A stretch of DNA of 64,000 nt from Streptococcus infantis (GTDB taxonomy: Bacteria > Bacillota > Bacilli > Lactobacillales > Streptococcaceae), in NCBI RefSeq assembly GCF_015546995.1, contig NZ_JADMUH010000002.1, positions 62,001 to 126,000 on the forward strand, read 5' to 3'. Below the pieces are notes generated by a model. That model saw nothing but the letters and a program-made list of their open reading frames with translations, was not told the DNA's origin and did no database searches. How positions within the stretch are numbered: the stretch's first letter is position 1; each line of letters opens with the position of its first letter. The position numbers were made by a program, and so were the translations under genes. Shown piece by piece: positions 39,102 through 49,936 of the stretch.

Positions 39102-40370
39102 ATGTCAACTAAATTCATGAAGAGCGCTGCCGTACTTGGTACTGCTACTCTTGCTAGCTTGCTTTTGGTAGCTTGCGGAAGCAAAACTGCTGATAAAGCT
39201 GCTGATTCTTCTGCATCAGGAAGTCAAGAAATCACTTTCTACGTTGAAGATCAATATAAAGCCTTCGCAGAATCAGCTGCAAAAGCTTACGAAAAAGAAG
39301 CTGGTGTAAAAGTTACTATTAAAACTGGTGACCAATTAGGTGGACTTGATAACCTTTCACTTGATAACCAATCAGGTAAAGCTGCTGACGTTATGATGGC
39401 TCCATACGACCGTGTAGGTAGCCTTGGTACTGACGGACAACTTTCAGAAGTTACTTTGAGCGACGGTGCTAAAACAGATGACACTACTAAATCTCTTGTA
39501 ACTGTTGGTGGTAAAGTTTACGGAGCTCCAGCCGTTATCGAATCACTTGTTATGTACTACAACAAAGATTTGATTAAAGAAGCTCCAAAAACATTTGCTG
39601 ACTTAGAAAACCTTGCTAAAGATAGCAAATATGCTTTCGCTGGTGAAGACGGAAAAACAACTGCTTTCCTAGCTGACTGGACTAACTTCTACTACGCATA
39701 CGGACTTCTTGCTGGTAACGGAGCTTACGTATTTGGTGACAATGGTAAAAATCCTAAAGATATCGGTCTTGCTAACGATGGTGCTATCGCAGGTATCGAA
39801 TACGCTAAGACTTGGTACGACAAATGGCCTAAAGGTATGCAAGACACTGAAGGTGCTGGAAACTTGATCCAAACTCAATTCCAAGAAGGTAAAACAGCTG
39901 CGATCATCGATGGTCCTTGGAAAGCTCAAGCATTCAAAGATGCTAAAGTAAACTACGGTGTTGCAACTATCCCAACTCTTCCAAACGGTAAAAACTACGC
40001 AGCCTTTGGTGGTGGTAAAGCTTGGATCATCCCATCAAGCACTAAGAACCTTGAAGGAGCTCAAAAATTCGTGGACTTCCTTGTTTCAACTGACCAACAA
40101 AAAGCATTCTACGATGCAACTAACGAAATCCCAGCTAACACTGAAGCTCGTGCTTACGCTGAAGGTAAAAACGATGAGTTGACTACAGCTGTTATCAAAC
40201 AGTTCCAAAACGCTCAACCAATGCCAAACATCTCTCAAATGTCAACAGTTTGGGACCCAGCTAAAACAATGCTCTTTGACGCTGTAAGCGGTAAGAAAGA
40301 TGCTAAAACAGCTGCTAATGATGCTGTAACATTGATTAAAGAAACAATCCAACAAAAATTTGGTAACTAA
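39102..40370 (+). CDS. malX: Maltodextrin-binding lipoprotein MalX
   Basis: Extracellular lipid-anchored solute-binding protein delivering maltodextrins to MalCD. The signal peptide ends in LLLVACGSK (lipobox Cys25). 422 residues, with the maltose-binding-protein fold evident from motifs such as ADVMMAPYDRVG and GPWKAQAF. AGGAGGAATACACT precedes the ATG. The last 15 nt, including the stop, are duplicated directly behind the gene. High expression over malC is expected from the hairpin that follows. Confidence 0.95.
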   Translation: MSTKFMKSAAVLGTATLASLLLVACGSKTADKAADSSASGSQEITFYVEDQYKAFAESAAKAYEKEAGVKVTIKTGDQLGGLDNLSLDNQSGKAADVMMAPYDRVGSLGTDGQLSEVTLSDGAKTDDTTKSLVTVGGKVYGAPAVIESLVMYYNKDLIKEAPKTFADLENLAKDSKYAFAGEDGKTTAFLADWTNFYYAYGLLAGNGAYVFGDNGKNPKDIGLANDGAIAGIEYAKTWYDKWPKGMQDTEGAGNLIQTQFQEGKTAAIIDGPWKAQAFKDAKVNYGVATIPTLPNGKNYAAFGGGKAWIIPSSTKNLEGAQKFVDFLVSTDQQKAFYDATNEIPANTEARAYAEGKNDELTTAVIKQFQNAQPMPNISQMSTVWDPAKTMLFDAVSGKKDAKTAANDAVTLIKETIQQKFGN

Positions 40371-40385
40371 AAATTTGGTAACTAA
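40356..40385 (+). repeat. Perfect 15-bp tandem duplication of the malX 3' end
   Basis: AAATTTGGTAACTAA occurs twice in a row; each copy encodes K-F-G-N-stop in the same frame, giving a back-up stop. Confidence 0.9.
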
Positions 40386-40394
40386 TTGATTGAT

Positions 40395-40430
40395 TCAAGG
40401 GAGATAATTTAAACATCTCCCTTGATTTTT
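40395..40430 (+). terminator. malX-malC intercistronic hairpin
   Basis: Perfect 11-bp stem TCAAGGGAGAT/ATCTCCCTTGA followed by TTTTT. Probably partial termination and mRNA protection, making MalX more abundant than MalC/MalD. Confidence 0.8.
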
Positions 40431-40508
40431 AGATACATTGACAATGTTTTCAGCAATTTTGCTGATTAGCATCGAGCTTAATGCTCGTATCTTATGAAAG
40501 GAGCGCTC

Positions 40509-41798
40509 ATGGAACAACAACCAAAAAAAGCAGCCTTGCTTTCATTGATTCCTGGGTTGGGACAAATCTACAACAAACAAAAAGCTAAAGGTTTTATCTT
40601 CCTTGCTGTAACAGTGGCTTTTGTCCTCTATTTTATAGTACTTGCAGCACCTGAATTGAGCAACTTAATCACGCTTGGTGAAAAACCTGGCCGTGACAAC
40701 TCTCTCTTCATGTTGATTCGTGGTGCATTCCACTCTATTTTTGTAATTGTTTATCTAGCCTTTTATATTCTCAATATTAAAGACGCTCACACTATTGCAA
40801 AACGTATCAATAATGGCATCCCTGTCCCATTGACACTTAAGGATATGATTAAAGGTATCTACGAAAATGGATTCCCTTACTTGCTTATCATTCCATCTTA
40901 CGTTGCCATGACATTTGCCATCATCTTCCCGGTTATTGTAACCTTGATGATTGCCTTTACTAACTACGATTTCCAACACTTACCACCAAATAAATTATTG
41001 GATTGGGTTGGATTGACTAACTTTACAAATATCTGGAGCTTGAGTACCTTCCGTTCAGCCTTCGGTTCTGTTCTTTCTTGGACTATTATCTGGGCTTTAT
41101 CTGCATCTACTTTGCAAATCGTACTCGGTATCTTTACAGCTATTATTGCTAACCAACCATTCATCAAGGGTAAACGTATCTTTGGTGTTATCTTCCTTCT
41201 ACCTTGGGCGGTTCCAGCCTTCATCACTATCTTGACATTCTCAAACATGTTCAACGATAGTGTTGGTGCTATCAATACTCAAGTTTTGCCACTTTTTGCT
41301 AAGGTTCTTCCTTTCTTAGATGGCGTTCTTATCCCTTGGAAGACAAATCCAACTTGGACTAAAATTGCCTTGATTATGATGCAAGGATGGCTTGGTTTCC
41401 CTTATATCTACGTCTTGACTCTCGGTATCCTACAGTCTATTCCAAATGACTTGTATGAAGCAGCTTATATCGACGGTGCAAACGCTTGGCAAAAATTCCG
41501 TAACATCACTTTCCCAATGATTTTGGCTGTTGCGGCGCCTACTTTGATTAGCCAATACACCTTCAACTTCAACAACTTCTCTATCATGTACCTCTTCAAT
41601 GGTGGTGGTCCTGGTAGTGTCGGTGGTGGAGCTGGTTCAACCGATATCTTGATCTCATGGATCTACCGTTTGACAACTGGTACAGCTCCTCAATACTCTA
41701 TGGCAGCTGCCGTTACCTTGATTATTTCAATCATTGTCATCTCTATTTCTATGATTGCATTCAAGAAACTACACGCATTTGATATGGAGGACGTCTAA
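40509..41798 (+). CDS. malC: Maltodextrin ABC permease MalC
   Basis: MalF-type membrane subunit, 429 residues from [12 protein letters not shown]; the upstream ATG at 40494 overlaps the AAAGGAG Shine-Dalgarno and is rejected. The EAA loop ([20 protein letters not shown]) contacts the ATPase. No mal-specific ATPase is encoded here; in pneumococcus MsmK, encoded elsewhere, energises this transporter. Confidence 0.94.
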   Translation: MEQQPKKAALLSLIPGLGQIYNKQKAKGFIFLAVTVAFVLYFIVLAAPELSNLITLGEKPGRDNSLFMLIRGAFHSIFVIVYLAFYILNIKDAHTIAKRINNGIPVPLTLKDMIKGIYENGFPYLLIIPSYVAMTFAIIFPVIVTLMIAFTNYDFQHLPPNKLLDWVGLTNFTNIWSLSTFRSAFGSVLSWTIIWALSASTLQIVLGIFTAIIANQPFIKGKRIFGVIFLLPWAVPAFITILTFSNMFNDSVGAINTQVLPLFAKVLPFLDGVLIPWKTNPTWTKIALIMMQGWLGFPYIYVLTLGILQSIPNDLYEAAYIDGANAWQKFRNITFPMILAVAAPTLISQYTFNFNNFSIMYLFNGGGPGSVGGGAGSTDILISWIYRLTTGTAPQYSMAAAVTLIISIIVISISMIAFKKLHAFDMEDV

Positions 41799-41799
41799 G

Positions 41800-42642
41800 A
41801 TGAATAACTCAATCAGAATCAAACGTAGACTGACTCAAACCCTTACTTATCTATACTTAATTGGACTTTCAATCGTTATTATCTATCCTCTTTTAATCAC
41901 GATTATGTCAGCCTTTAAGGCCGGTAACGTTGTGGCCTTCAAGCTCGACAGCAATGTCAATTTCAGTCTTGATAACTTCAAAGGGCTCTTTACTGAAACC
42001 TTGTACGGCACATGGTACCTCAACACTTTGATCATCGCTTTGATCACTATGGTTGTCCAGACAAGTATTATCGTACTTGCTGGTTATGCCTATAGCCGTT
42101 ACAACTTCTTGGCTCGTAAACAAAGTTTGGTCTTCTTCTTGATTATCCAAATGGTGCCAACAATGGCCGCTTTGACTGCCTTCTTCGTTATGGCTCTCAT
42201 GTTGAATGCCCTTAACCATAGCTGGTTCCTCATCTTCCTCTACGTTGGTGGAGGTATCCCGATGAACGCTTGGCTCATGAAAGGTTACTTTGATACAGTA
42301 CCAATGTCTCTTGATGAGTCTGCAAAACTAGATGGTGCAGGACACTTCCGCCGCTTCTGGCAAATCGTTCTCCCTCTTGTTCGCCCAATGGTTGCTGTAC
42401 AAGCACTCTGGGCCTTCATGGGACCTTTCGGAGACTATATCCTCTCTAGTTTCTTGCTTCGTGAAAAAGAATACTTTACAGTTGCCGTTGGTCTCCAGAC
42501 CTTCGTTAGCAATGTGAAGAATATGAAGATCGCCTACTTCTCAGCAGGTGCTATCCTCATCGCTCTTCCAATCTGTACACTTTTCTTCTTCTTGCAAAAG
42601 AACTTCGTTTCAGGACTTACAAGCGGTGGCGACAAGGGGTAA
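41800..42642 (+). CDS. malD: Maltodextrin ABC permease MalD
   Basis: MalG-type membrane subunit, 280 residues from [29 protein letters not shown] precedes this ATG, one base after the malC stop. EAA loop [20 protein letters not shown]. Pairs with MalC to form the channel. The stop codon lies within the operon terminator. Confidence 0.94.
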   Translation: MNNSIRIKRRLTQTLTYLYLIGLSIVIIYPLLITIMSAFKAGNVVAFKLDSNVNFSLDNFKGLFTETLYGTWYLNTLIIALITMVVQTSIIVLAGYAYSRYNFLARKQSLVFFLIIQMVPTMAALTAFFVMALMLNALNHSWFLIFLYVGGGIPMNAWLMKGYFDTVPMSLDESAKLDGAGHFRRFWQIVLPLVRPMVAVQALWAFMGPFGDYILSSFLLREKEYFTVAVGLQTFVSNVKNMKIAYFSAGAILIALPICTLFFFLQKNFVSGLTSGGDKG

Positions 42643-42665
42643 TATACCCTCGCCACCCTTTTTCA
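42625..42665 (+). terminator. malXCD terminator overlapping the malD stop
   Basis: GGTGGCGA/TCGCCACC with inner GGGT/ACCC pairing, followed by CTTTTT. Confidence 0.85.
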
Positions 42666-42784
42666 TTTTTGACCTTGTACATCGATTGTCTGGTGAGAAA
42701 CAAGAGCTTGCTGAGATTACCTTGTTAGTTAGTGGACGAATCATAACATACATTCACTTTTACCAAGGATTCTACTATCCCCGC

Positions 42785-42813
42785 TTGAAATAAAAAACAT
42801 TTCTCTATATAAT
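42785..42813 (+). promoter_or_regulatory. malA-malR promoter
   Basis: TTGAAA, 17 bp, TATAAT (42808-42813). Confidence 0.85.
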
Positions 42814-42847
42814 ACTCGTATAGAAAAATGCCTATAGAAAGAGATTT

Positions 42848-43648
42848 ATGTTACCATATCCATTTTCTTATTTTAATAGTATTTGGGGATTTCGTAAGCC
42901 CCTCTCTCATCGTTTTGGTCTAAACTGGTTTCAACTGATTTTTACCAGTATTTTCTTGATTAGCTTATCCATGGTGCCTATTGCTATCCAGAACAGTTCT
43001 CAGGAAACCTATCCTTTAGAGACGTTCATCGATGATGTCTATGCTCCATTGACGGACGAAGTTGTTCAGGATCTAGCTACCAATGCTCAGATTGTAGATG
43101 GAAAACTAAGCTATACTGGGACAACTCCTCATCAACCTTCTGTTCAAATTGGAGTCGCTTCTAGCTCAAACTTCCCTGAAGAATTACTTCTTAGCTTTGA
43201 ACCTGAGCAACTCGTCATCAGTAAGCAAGGAAAAGAACTAACCAGCATTCGCTATCATGCTATCACAACTGATAGTTTCCAAAGCAAGGAAAGCTTGACG
43301 CAAGCCATTTCTAAAGACTGGTACCAACAGAATCGTGTCTATATTAGCCTCTTTCTTGTGCTAGGTTCTAGTTTCCTCTTTGGACTTAATTTTTTCATTG
43401 TCGCTCTAGGTTCTAGCCTCTTGCTCTACTTTACGAAAAAATCTCGTCTCTTCTCATTTAAGACCTATAAAGAGTGCTATCATTTTATTTTGAACTGTTT
43501 AGGATTGCCAACTTTAATTACCTTGATTCTAGGTCTTTTGGGACAGAATATGGCAACTTTGATTACTGTTCAAAACATTTTATTTGTTCTATACCTGGTC
43601 ACTATCTTTTATAAGACTCATTATCGTGATCCAGACTACCAAAAGTAG
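42848..43648 (+). CDS. malA: MalA, DUF1189 membrane protein of the maltodextrin regulon
   Basis: 266 residues: an N-terminal hydrophobic segment ([14 protein letters not shown]), a large predicted outer domain (residues 60-170) and several C-terminal membrane helices. In pneumococcus malA lies directly before malR and belongs to the maltose regulon, but its biochemical role is not settled. Separated from malR by 9 nt. Confidence 0.88.
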   Translation: MLPYPFSYFNSIWGFRKPLSHRFGLNWFQLIFTSIFLISLSMVPIAIQNSSQETYPLETFIDDVYAPLTDEVVQDLATNAQIVDGKLSYTGTTPHQPSVQIGVASSSNFPEELLLSFEPEQLVISKQGKELTSIRYHAITTDSFQSKESLTQAISKDWYQQNRVYISLFLVLGSSFLFGLNFFIVALGSSLLLYFTKKSRLFSFKTYKECYHFILNCLGLPTLITLILGLLGQNMATLITVQNILFVLYLVTIFYKTHYRDPDYQK

Positions 43649-43657
43649 GAGATTATT

Positions 43658-44644
43658 ATGCCTGTTACGATTAAAGACGTGGCCAAGGCTGCAGGAGTTT
43701 CACCTTCAACCGTAACCCGTGTTATTCAAAACAAATCAACCATTAGTGACGAAACCAAAAAACGAGTTCGAAAAGCAATGAAAGAACTCAATTATCATCC
43801 TAATCTAAATGCTCGAAGTCTCGTTAGCAGTTATACGCAAGTCATTGGTTTGGTTCTTCCAGATGACTCAGACGTTTTCTACCAAAACCCTTTCTTCCCT
43901 TCTGTTCTTAGAGGGATTGCACAGGTTGCCTCGGAAAATCACTATGCCATTCAGATTGCGACTGGTAAGGATGAGAAAGAGCGTTTAAACGCCATTTCAC
44001 AAATGGTCTATGGAAAACGTGTGGATGGGCTTATCTTCTTGTATGCTCAAGAAAATGATCCCTTGGTGCAACTAGTTGTCGATGAGCAATTCCCCTTCCT
44101 CATTCTTGGAAAATCACTTTCTCCTTTTATTCCGCTTGTTGATAATGATAACATCCAAGCCGGATTTGATGCGACCGAATATTTCATCAAAAAAGGATGC
44201 AGTCGCATTGCTTTCATTGGTGGTACCAAGAAGCTCTTCGTTACCCAGGACCGTTTGACAGGTTACGAGCAAGCTCTTCAAGAACACAATCTACCTCTTG
44301 ATAGTCACCGTACCTTCTTTGCAGACGAGTTTCTAGAAGAAAAGGGCTATAACTTTAGTAAACAACTCTTTAAACACGACCCTCAGACCGATGCTATTAT
44401 CACAACAGATAGTCTCTTAGCTGAAGGTGTCTGTAACTACCTCAACGAACACCAGCTTGATGTTCCGGTTCTAAGCTTTGATTCGGTGAATCCAAGATTG
44501 AATCTAGCTGCCTATGTTGATATCAATAGCCTTGCTCTTGGCCGAACTTCATTTGAAACCATTCTGCAAATCATTAATGATGTCAAAGAGAATCGTCAAA
44601 TCTGCTATCGTCAGGTGATTGCACACGAAATCGTTGAAAAATAA
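43658..44644 (+). CDS. malR: LacI-family maltose operon repressor MalR
   Basis: 328 residues. N-terminal LacI helix-turn-helix (VTIKDVAKAAGVSPSTVTRV, hinge YHPNLNARSL) and a periplasmic-binding-like sensor domain that binds maltodextrin signals. Expected to bind the CGCAAACGTTTGCG-type operators found at malQ and malX. Shine-Dalgarno AGTAGGAGATTATT. Confidence 0.95.
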   Translation: MPVTIKDVAKAAGVSPSTVTRVIQNKSTISDETKKRVRKAMKELNYHPNLNARSLVSSYTQVIGLVLPDDSDVFYQNPFFPSVLRGIAQVASENHYAIQIATGKDEKERLNAISQMVYGKRVDGLIFLYAQENDPLVQLVVDEQFPFLILGKSLSPFIPLVDNDNIQAGFDATEYFIKKGCSRIAFIGGTKKLFVTQDRLTGYEQALQEHNLPLDSHRTFFADEFLEEKGYNFSKQLFKHDPQTDAIITTDSLLAEGVCNYLNEHQLDVPVLSFDSVNPRLNLAAYVDINSLALGRTSFETILQIINDVKENRQICYRQVIAHEIVEK

Positions 44645-44677
44645 AAAACCAACTCTCTATTTTGAGTTGGTTTTTTT
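44643..44677 (+). terminator. malAR terminator
   Basis: AAAAAACCAACTC/GAGTTGGTTTTTT, overlapping the malR stop. Confidence 0.88.
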
Positions 44678-44698
44678 GTATTCTATTTACCTGAACAA

Positions 44699-45640
44699 CT
44701 AGTTTTCAACTTCGACAAATCGTCCAAGAATATGAACATTCTCTGAGACCGATACAAAGGCTGTCGGATCAACTTGTTTCATAATCTGTTTAAAATCATT
44801 GAACTCTGCACGAGTGATAACCGTAATTAAAACTGCCTTACGCTCATGGTTATAAGTTCCTTCAGCATCATGGATCATCGTTGCCCCACGGTGCAATTTG
44901 TTGTGGATTTTCTCAATCACTGCATCTGGATTGCTAGTGACGATCATGGCCTGCATGCGTTTCTGTTTGGTGAAAACTGCATCTGTTACACGGCTTGAGA
45001 CAAAGATCGTAATCATGGAATAAAGGGCATATTTCCAACCAAAGGTCAAGCCTGCAATCAGCATGATTGTCCCGTTCACTAGGAAGGAGATGCTTCCGAC
45101 GTTTCGTCCTGTCTTCTTACGAATGGTAAGACTGACAATATCCGTTCCACCACTGGAAATGTTATGGCGTAAAGCAAAGCCGATACCAAGTCCCATGACT
45201 ACCCCACCAAAGAGAGCATTGATGATGGGATCCTCTGTCAAGACCACCACTGGCACAAATTGGATAAAGAGCGAGCTCATGGATACCGTGATAAAGGTAA
45301 ATATCGTGAACTTATGCCCAATCTGGCGCCAAGCTAAAATCATGAGTGGTATATTGATACAATAGAAAGCTACAGAAATTGGAATATGGAAATTAAACCA
45401 GTAGTTACTAAGGCTTGAGATAATCTGAGCTAAACCTGTTGCTCCACTTGAATAAACGTGTCCTGGTTGGAAGAAGAAATTGACGGCTACTGCTGATAGA
45501 AAACCATATACCAGAGAAGCTGAAATTTTTTCATCGTATTTTTCTCGGGAGATACCTTGCAAAACACGTAAAATCTTCACCCGATAAGCAAAGCGGCGCA
45601 GATAATGGTACCACTTTTTAGTTAGTTTCGTTTGTTTCAT
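44699..45640 (-). CDS. YitT-family membrane protein (DUF161/DUF2179)
   Basis: 313 residues: five or so N-terminal membrane helices (DUF161, with GSATG-like [10 protein letters not shown] and [10 protein letters not shown] repeats) and a soluble C-terminal DUF2179 domain of ~90 residues. Function unknown; widespread in Firmicutes. Its start overlaps the end of aspS by 23 nt, so it is co-transcribed and coupled. Confidence 0.9.
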   Translation of the reverse strand: MKQTKLTKKWYHYLRRFAYRVKILRVLQGISREKYDEKISASLVYGFLSAVAVNFFFQPGHVYSSGATGLAQIISSLSNYWFNFHIPISVAFYCINIPLMILAWRQIGHKFTIFTFITVSMSSLFIQFVPVVVLTEDPIINALFGGVVMGLGIGFALRHNISSGGTDIVSLTIRKKTGRNVGSISFLVNGTIMLIAGLTFGWKYALYSMITIFVSSRVTDAVFTKQKRMQAMIVTSNPDAVIEKIHNKLHRGATMIHDAEGTYNHERKAVLITVITRAEFNDFKQIMKQVDPTAFVSVSENVHILGRFVEVEN

Positions 45641-47381
45641 CTTGTTCTACTTGTAGATTGAGTTCCTCTAATTGTTTAAGAGCTACTGTTGATGGTGCTT
45701 GGGTCATTGGGTCAGTTGCTTTATTGTTCTTAGGAAAAGCAATCACTTCACGGATATTTTCTTCGCCTGCTAAGAGCATTACAAAGCGGTCAAGTCCGAT
45801 AGCCAAGCCACCGTGTGGTGGGAATCCATAGTCCATGGCTTCCAAAAGGAATCCAAACTGGTCATTTGCTTCTTCTGTTGAGAATCCAAGGGCCTTGAAC
45901 ATACGTTCTTGAAGTTCTTTTTGGTTGATACGAAGGCTACCGCCACCAAGTTCATAACCGTTCAAGACGATGTCGTAGGCAATAGCACGAACCTTAGCCA
46001 AATCACCTTCAAGCTCATGAGTAGTATCTGCTTGAGGAAGAGTAAATGGATGGTGGGCGCTCATATAACGACCTTCTTCTTCAGACCATTCAAACATTGG
46101 CCAGTCAACTACCCAGAGGAAGTTAAATTTGCCGTTATCAATCAAGCCAAGCTCTTTGGCGATACGTCCACGAAGGGCACCAAGAGTTGCATTGGCTACT
46201 TCAAGTGTATCAGCCACGAAGAGTACCAAGTCTTTGTCCTCAAGACCAAGCGCTGCTGTCAAGTCTGCTTGAATGCCAGTCAAGAATTTAGCAACCGGAC
46301 CGTTTAATTCACCGTCAACAACCTTGACCCAAGCAAGACCTTTAGCCCCATACTGCTTGGCTACTTCTGTCATCTTGTCGATGTCTTTACGGGAGTAGTT
46401 GTCTGCTGCACCTTTAACGACGATGGCTTTAACCGCAGGAGCCTCTGAGAAGACTTTGAAGTCTACACCCTTGACAAGATCTGTCAAGTCTTGAAGCAAC
46501 ATCTCAAAGCGAGTGTCAGGTTTGTCAGAACCATAAAGCGCCATGGCATCATCATACTTCATACGTGGGAATGGCAGAGTTACTTCGATGCCTTTTGTCT
46601 CCTTCATCACGCGAGCAATCAAGCCTTCTGTGATGTCTTGGATTTCTTGCTCAGTAAGGAATGAAGTTTCCAAGTCGACCTGGGTAAATTCAGGCTGGCG
46701 GTCACCACGCAAGTCTTCATCACGGAAACATTTGACGATTTGGTAGTAACGGTCAAATCCCGCATTCATCAGCAACTGTTTTGTAATCTGCGGACTTTGA
46801 GGAAGTGCGTAAAAATGCCCTTTATTGACACGAGAAGGCACCAAATAGTCACGCGCTCCTTCTGGTGTTGACTTAGAAAGGAATGGTGTTTCCACATCGA
46901 TAAATTCTAACTCATCCAAATAGTTGCGGATAGAATGTGTTACTTTGGCACGAAGTTTAAGGTTTTCCAACATCTCTGGACGACGAAGATCAAGGTAACG
47001 GTAACGTAGACGCGTATCATCGTTTGCTTCAATGCCATCCTTGATTTCAAATGGTGTTGTCTTAGCTGTATTGAGTACAGCAAGAGCTGTTACATTCAGT
47101 TCAACCGCTCCAGTCGCCAACTTATCATTTGCTTGCTCACGTGCAGCAACTTGACCAGTCACCTCGATGACATATTCACTACGAAGGCTCTCAGCTGTTG
47201 CCATCACCTCTGCTGATACTTTTTCAGGGTTGATAACCAACTGCATAATCCCTTCACGGTCACGAAGGTCGATAAAGATCAAGCCACCCAGGTCACGACG
47301 ACGGGCAACCCAACCCTTCAAGGTAATTTCTTGTCCGATGTGTTCCTCACGAACACGACCAGCATACATACTGCGTTTCAT
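45618..47381 (-). CDS. aspS: Aspartyl-tRNA synthetase
   Basis: Class IIb synthetase, 587 residues from [17 protein letters not shown]. The longer frame's extra 37 residues are rejected because AGGAGAGAAGAA stands right before this ATG. OB-fold anticodon domain ([21 protein letters not shown]), class II motif 2 ([16 protein letters not shown]), the bacterial GAD insertion and motif 3 ([11 protein letters not shown]). Heads a transcript with the YitT gene. Confidence 0.97.
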   Translation of the reverse strand: MKRSMYAGRVREEHIGQEITLKGWVARRRDLGGLIFIDLRDREGIMQLVINPEKVSAEVMATAESLRSEYVIEVTGQVAAREQANDKLATGAVELNVTALAVLNTAKTTPFEIKDGIEANDDTRLRYRYLDLRRPEMLENLKLRAKVTHSIRNYLDELEFIDVETPFLSKSTPEGARDYLVPSRVNKGHFYALPQSPQITKQLLMNAGFDRYYQIVKCFRDEDLRGDRQPEFTQVDLETSFLTEQEIQDITEGLIARVMKETKGIEVTLPFPRMKYDDAMALYGSDKPDTRFEMLLQDLTDLVKGVDFKVFSEAPAVKAIVVKGAADNYSRKDIDKMTEVAKQYGAKGLAWVKVVDGELNGPVAKFLTGIQADLTAALGLEDKDLVLFVADTLEVANATLGALRGRIAKELGLIDNGKFNFLWVVDWPMFEWSEEEGRYMSAHHPFTLPQADTTHELEGDLAKVRAIAYDIVLNGYELGGGSLRINQKELQERMFKALGFSTEEANDQFGFLLEAMDYGFPPHGGLAIGLDRFVMLLAGEENIREVIAFPKNNKATDPMTQAPSTVALKQLEELNLQVEQDETNETN

Positions 47382-47481
47382 TTCTTCTCTCCTCTTGTAT
47401 TCTGTTACTATTTTACCATAAAAGCGCAGGCTCTTCATGAAAATCATCAGAAAAGTTGAGAGTTTCCTGCGATAAATGAAA

Positions 47482-47510
47482 AAATCCAGCAAAGTCTTTC
47501 GCTGGATTTG
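47482..47510 (-). terminator. Terminator of the 49873-47519 operon
   Basis: AAATCCAGC/GCTGGATTT with a T run on the minus strand. Confidence 0.85.
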
Positions 47511-47518
47511 GGTTTTCT

Positions 47519-47734
47519 TTATTTTTTTCGCTTTTCAGCAATCTCCGCTGCCTTTTTAGGGAGAACAATCTCCGTTGCATAGGCTGTCGCAAATCGCATA
47601 ATACCTGCAATTGGTGCAAAGATAACTGCTAGATGATTATAAAAGAAATCCCCTTTAAAAGCATAGGCAAGCGCTCCAATAATAAGGAAGAGAACAACTG
47701 CCTGAATCACTGCTAATAATATCACTCGTTTCAT
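47519..47734 (-). CDS. Small membrane protein
   Basis: 71 residues, two hydrophobic segments ([35 protein letters not shown]) and a basic C-terminal tail. Last gene of the six-gene operon headed by the HTH regulator at 49873. Function unknown. Confidence 0.7.
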   Translation of the reverse strand: MKRVILLAVIQAVVLFLIIGALAYAFKGDFFYNHLAVIFAPIAGIMRFATAYATEIVLPKKAAEIAEKRKK

Positions 47735-47752
47735 GACTTCCTCCTGAGTCTA

Positions 47753-48394
47753 TTATAGCATGATAATCATTAAAAATCCGATTAAATTATTCAAGGCATG
47801 TAGAGCTATACTATAGGCCAGACCACCCTTGCTGATGTAAGCCAGTCCCAAGCTAAAGCCGAGTGAAGCATAGACCAGGAACTGTTGAGGAGTCCCAGGG
47901 AAATGAACAAGTGCAAAAATGATGGTGCTTACAAGAAGAAAGAGAACTGTCTGCTTGACGTTATCTTGTTGAGGAAAGACATAGCGAGCTAACATTCCTC
48001 TAAAGGTCAATTCTTCTGTAAGAGGCGCAAAGAGCACTATCATAAAGAAAGAGAAAAGAGGTTGATTATGAGTCATTTGTTCTAACATCTGTTGATTGAC
48101 TGATGGATCATTTGGTAAGAAATTTTGTGCTGCTATGACAAGAACCAATACCAAGGCAGGCAACCAGATGTATTTGTTAAGGGCTGTTTTTTCAATCGTA
48201 ACGGTTCCTGTCTTATACCACTTGTAAGTAACGAAGGTGAAAATTCCTGCCAATAAGACATAAATTGGGACAGCAACATATTCAGGCGCACCCATTTTCA
48301 TAGCCACTAAACCTACGCCCTGAATAAAACTATAGACCATAATAAATGATAAGAAAGTAAGGCTATACCAGCCAATGTTTTGAAGTGTTTTCAT
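47753..48394 (-). CDS. CPBP-family intramembrane protease
   Basis: 213 residues, multi-pass, with EELTFRGMLARY (motif 1), FALVHFPG (motif 2) and HALNNLIGF (motif 3). Second CPBP protein in the window. In this operon context, beside a PspC protein and an HTH regulator, it may help in envelope stress or bacteriocin tolerance. Confidence 0.87.
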   Translation of the reverse strand: MKTLQNIGWYSLTFLSFIMVYSFIQGVGLVAMKMGAPEYVAVPIYVLLAGIFTFVTYKWYKTGTVTIEKTALNKYIWLPALVLVLVIAAQNFLPNDPSVNQQMLEQMTHNQPLFSFFMIVLFAPLTEELTFRGMLARYVFPQQDNVKQTVLFLLVSTIIFALVHFPGTPQQFLVYASLGFSLGLAYISKGGLAYSIALHALNNLIGFLMIIML

Positions 48395-48403
48395 AATATT
48401 CTC

Positions 48404-49105
48404 CTATTTGAAATAACGTTTTGTTTTTCGCAATAGTGCCACATTCGTATACATATGGATGACAACTGCCACGAGTAGAGCAACCAATTGTACTTGCCCC
48501 AATACCACAGATAAAACTACTAAGACAACATAGATACCAAGAATGAGGAGCTGATTAACCTTGAACAAGATCAAGTAAGCTTCTTCCATCTCAGCCTGTT
48601 TTTCTCCCTCATCATAAGTATCGAGGTAGTCTAAAACTTCCTTGGGAGTCGCCGTAATAGAAAGTTTGTAGTTACGAATCTTGCTGGTGATTTTGAGACA
48701 GTAAGCACCTGCCCAGATACCTAAAACTATCAAAAGTAAGGATGCTACTGATGGGCCCAAAGCTCCCAAATCTATAAGTAGACAGGATAGCATACTAATT
48801 TGGCAAACATTCCAAGCTACCGTACCATAATCTAAGAAACGATACATAGCAAGATAGTCTTGTTCGTTTTCTTCGTCCTCTTCTTCTCTTTGATAACTCT
48901 GATAAGCCTGATGGCTTTTTCTAATGAAATAAAAGGTTAGAATTACCGTAATCAGCCCTAGACCAAAAAAGATTGAGAACAAGACAGGGATTACTTGCTC
49001 TTGGCTAATACCTAAAGGTTTAACTCCAAGAGCTCCGGCAAGTATTCCTAATAAAGCTCCTATAATAAAAAGTTTCAGTGCAAAAATTATGTGATTCTTT
49101 TCCAT
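48404..49105 (-). CDS. DUF3169 membrane protein
   Basis: 233 residues, about six hydrophobic segments, with a charged cytosolic loop (YQREEEDEENEQDYLAM). Fits DUF3169, a family often found in operons with small XRE regulators. Function unknown. Confidence 0.8.
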   Translation of the reverse strand: MEKNHIIFALKLFIIGALLGILAGALGVKPLGISQEQVIPVLFSIFFGLGLITVILTFYFIRKSHQAYQSYQREEEDEENEQDYLAMYRFLDYGTVAWNVCQISMLSCLLIDLGALGPSVASLLLIVLGIWAGAYCLKITSKIRNYKLSITATPKEVLDYLDTYDEGEKQAEMEEAYLILFKVNQLLILGIYVVLVVLSVVLGQVQLVALLVAVVIHMYTNVALLRKTKRYFK

Positions 49106-49119
49106 ATTTTAACCTCTTT

Positions 49120-49470
49120 CTAAAACAAGCCAGACAACCATTGACCAAAGGATTTCCCCGATTCAAAAATAGCTGTCAAACCTTCTGCTCCAAGCGACAC
49201 CAAAAGCAAACAAACAACAAGTAAGAGAATAGCTTGGTTTCTTGCTTTCTTCGCTCCATCTCCCAAGGGCTCATTCCCAAGCCAACCTGCTAGATAAGCA
49301 TAGAGAGTCACGGTTATAATCCCAATCTCCGTCGAAGAGAGAAACAAGAAGACTGTCACCAAACGAACAATGTTGGCTTGAATGTTAAAATAGTTTCCTA
49401 AACCTGCACAAACACCTGCAAGTGCTTTGTTCTCAGTATCGACTTGAAAACCTGCTAAAAATTCTTTCAT
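49120..49470 (-). CDS. PspC-domain protein
   Basis: 116 residues. N-terminal PspC domain (NKALAGVCAGLGNYFNI followed by a hydrophobic helix) and a second membrane helix (AILLLVVCLLLVSL). PspC-type proteins take part in envelope stress sensing. Overlaps the next gene by 4 nt. Confidence 0.88.
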   Translation of the reverse strand: MKEFLAGFQVDTENKALAGVCAGLGNYFNIQANIVRLVTVFLFLSSTEIGIITVTLYAYLAGWLGNEPLGDGAKKARNQAILLLVVCLLLVSLGAEGLTAIFESGKSFGQWLSGLF

Positions 49471-49673
49471 AACTTTTCTCCTTTTAGGATCTCTTTAAAC
49501 TTTATCTTTTTCTCTACCCATCTAAAGACTAATAGTAAAACTATGTTAATCCAGAAGAGGTATTTACTTTCAACAATTGTAAACCAACCAAATAGGCTTC
49601 CAATCATAGCCAAAAGATTTACGATAAACACAACTATAGATAGATAATAAATCACTTTATACTTGTTCATCAC
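49467..49673 (-). CDS. Small two-helix membrane protein
   Basis: 68 residues; two hydrophobic helices (VIYYLSIVVFIVNLLAMIGS; FWINIVLLLVF) and a Lys-rich end. Overlaps both neighbours by 4 nt (ATGA), so it is translated with the HTH gene and the PspC gene. Often seen beside small XRE regulators; function unknown. Confidence 0.75.
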   Translation of the reverse strand: MMNKYKVIYYLSIVVFIVNLLAMIGSLFGWFTIVESKYLFWINIVLLLVFRWVEKKIKFKEILKGEKL

Positions 49674-49873
49674 TCGTCCTCCTCTAAGCGGAAAACCGAC
49701 TCGACTGGCTCATGGAATATCTGAGCAATCTTCAGGGCAATGACGATGGATGGGGTATACTCATCCCGCTCAAGCAAGCTGATGGTTTGCCTGGACACGC
49801 CAGCTAGTTTGGCCAGCTCTGTTTGATTCAGGCCATCGCGAGCCCGAAGCTCTTTTAGACGATTTTTTAGCAT
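49670..49873 (-). CDS. YozG-like XRE regulator of the membrane operon
   Basis: 67 residues, nearly all helix-turn-helix (LNQTELAKLAGVSRQTISLLER). Such short XRE proteins usually repress their own operon. A 10-bp-arm palindrome overlaps its -35, supporting autoregulation. GGAGAAAAAAAGAC precedes the ATG. First of six genes (to 47519). Confidence 0.88.
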   Translation of the reverse strand: MLKNRLKELRARDGLNQTELAKLAGVSRQTISLLERDEYTPSIVIALKIAQIFHEPVESVFRLEEDE

Positions 49874-49907
49874 GTCTTTTTTTCTCCTTTGTTCTTATCT
49901 TGATTTC

Positions 49908-49936
49908 ATTGTAACACATCTTTTTATTTTTGACAA
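49908..49936 (-). promoter_or_regulatory. Promoter of the HTH-membrane operon
   Basis: TTGTCA (49931-49936), 17 bp, TACAAT (49908-49913). Confidence 0.78.

Noticed and set aside
42548-42793. 81-codon frame overlapping the malD end
   Set aside because: Reads through the malD frame and the operon terminator; composition is not protein-like.
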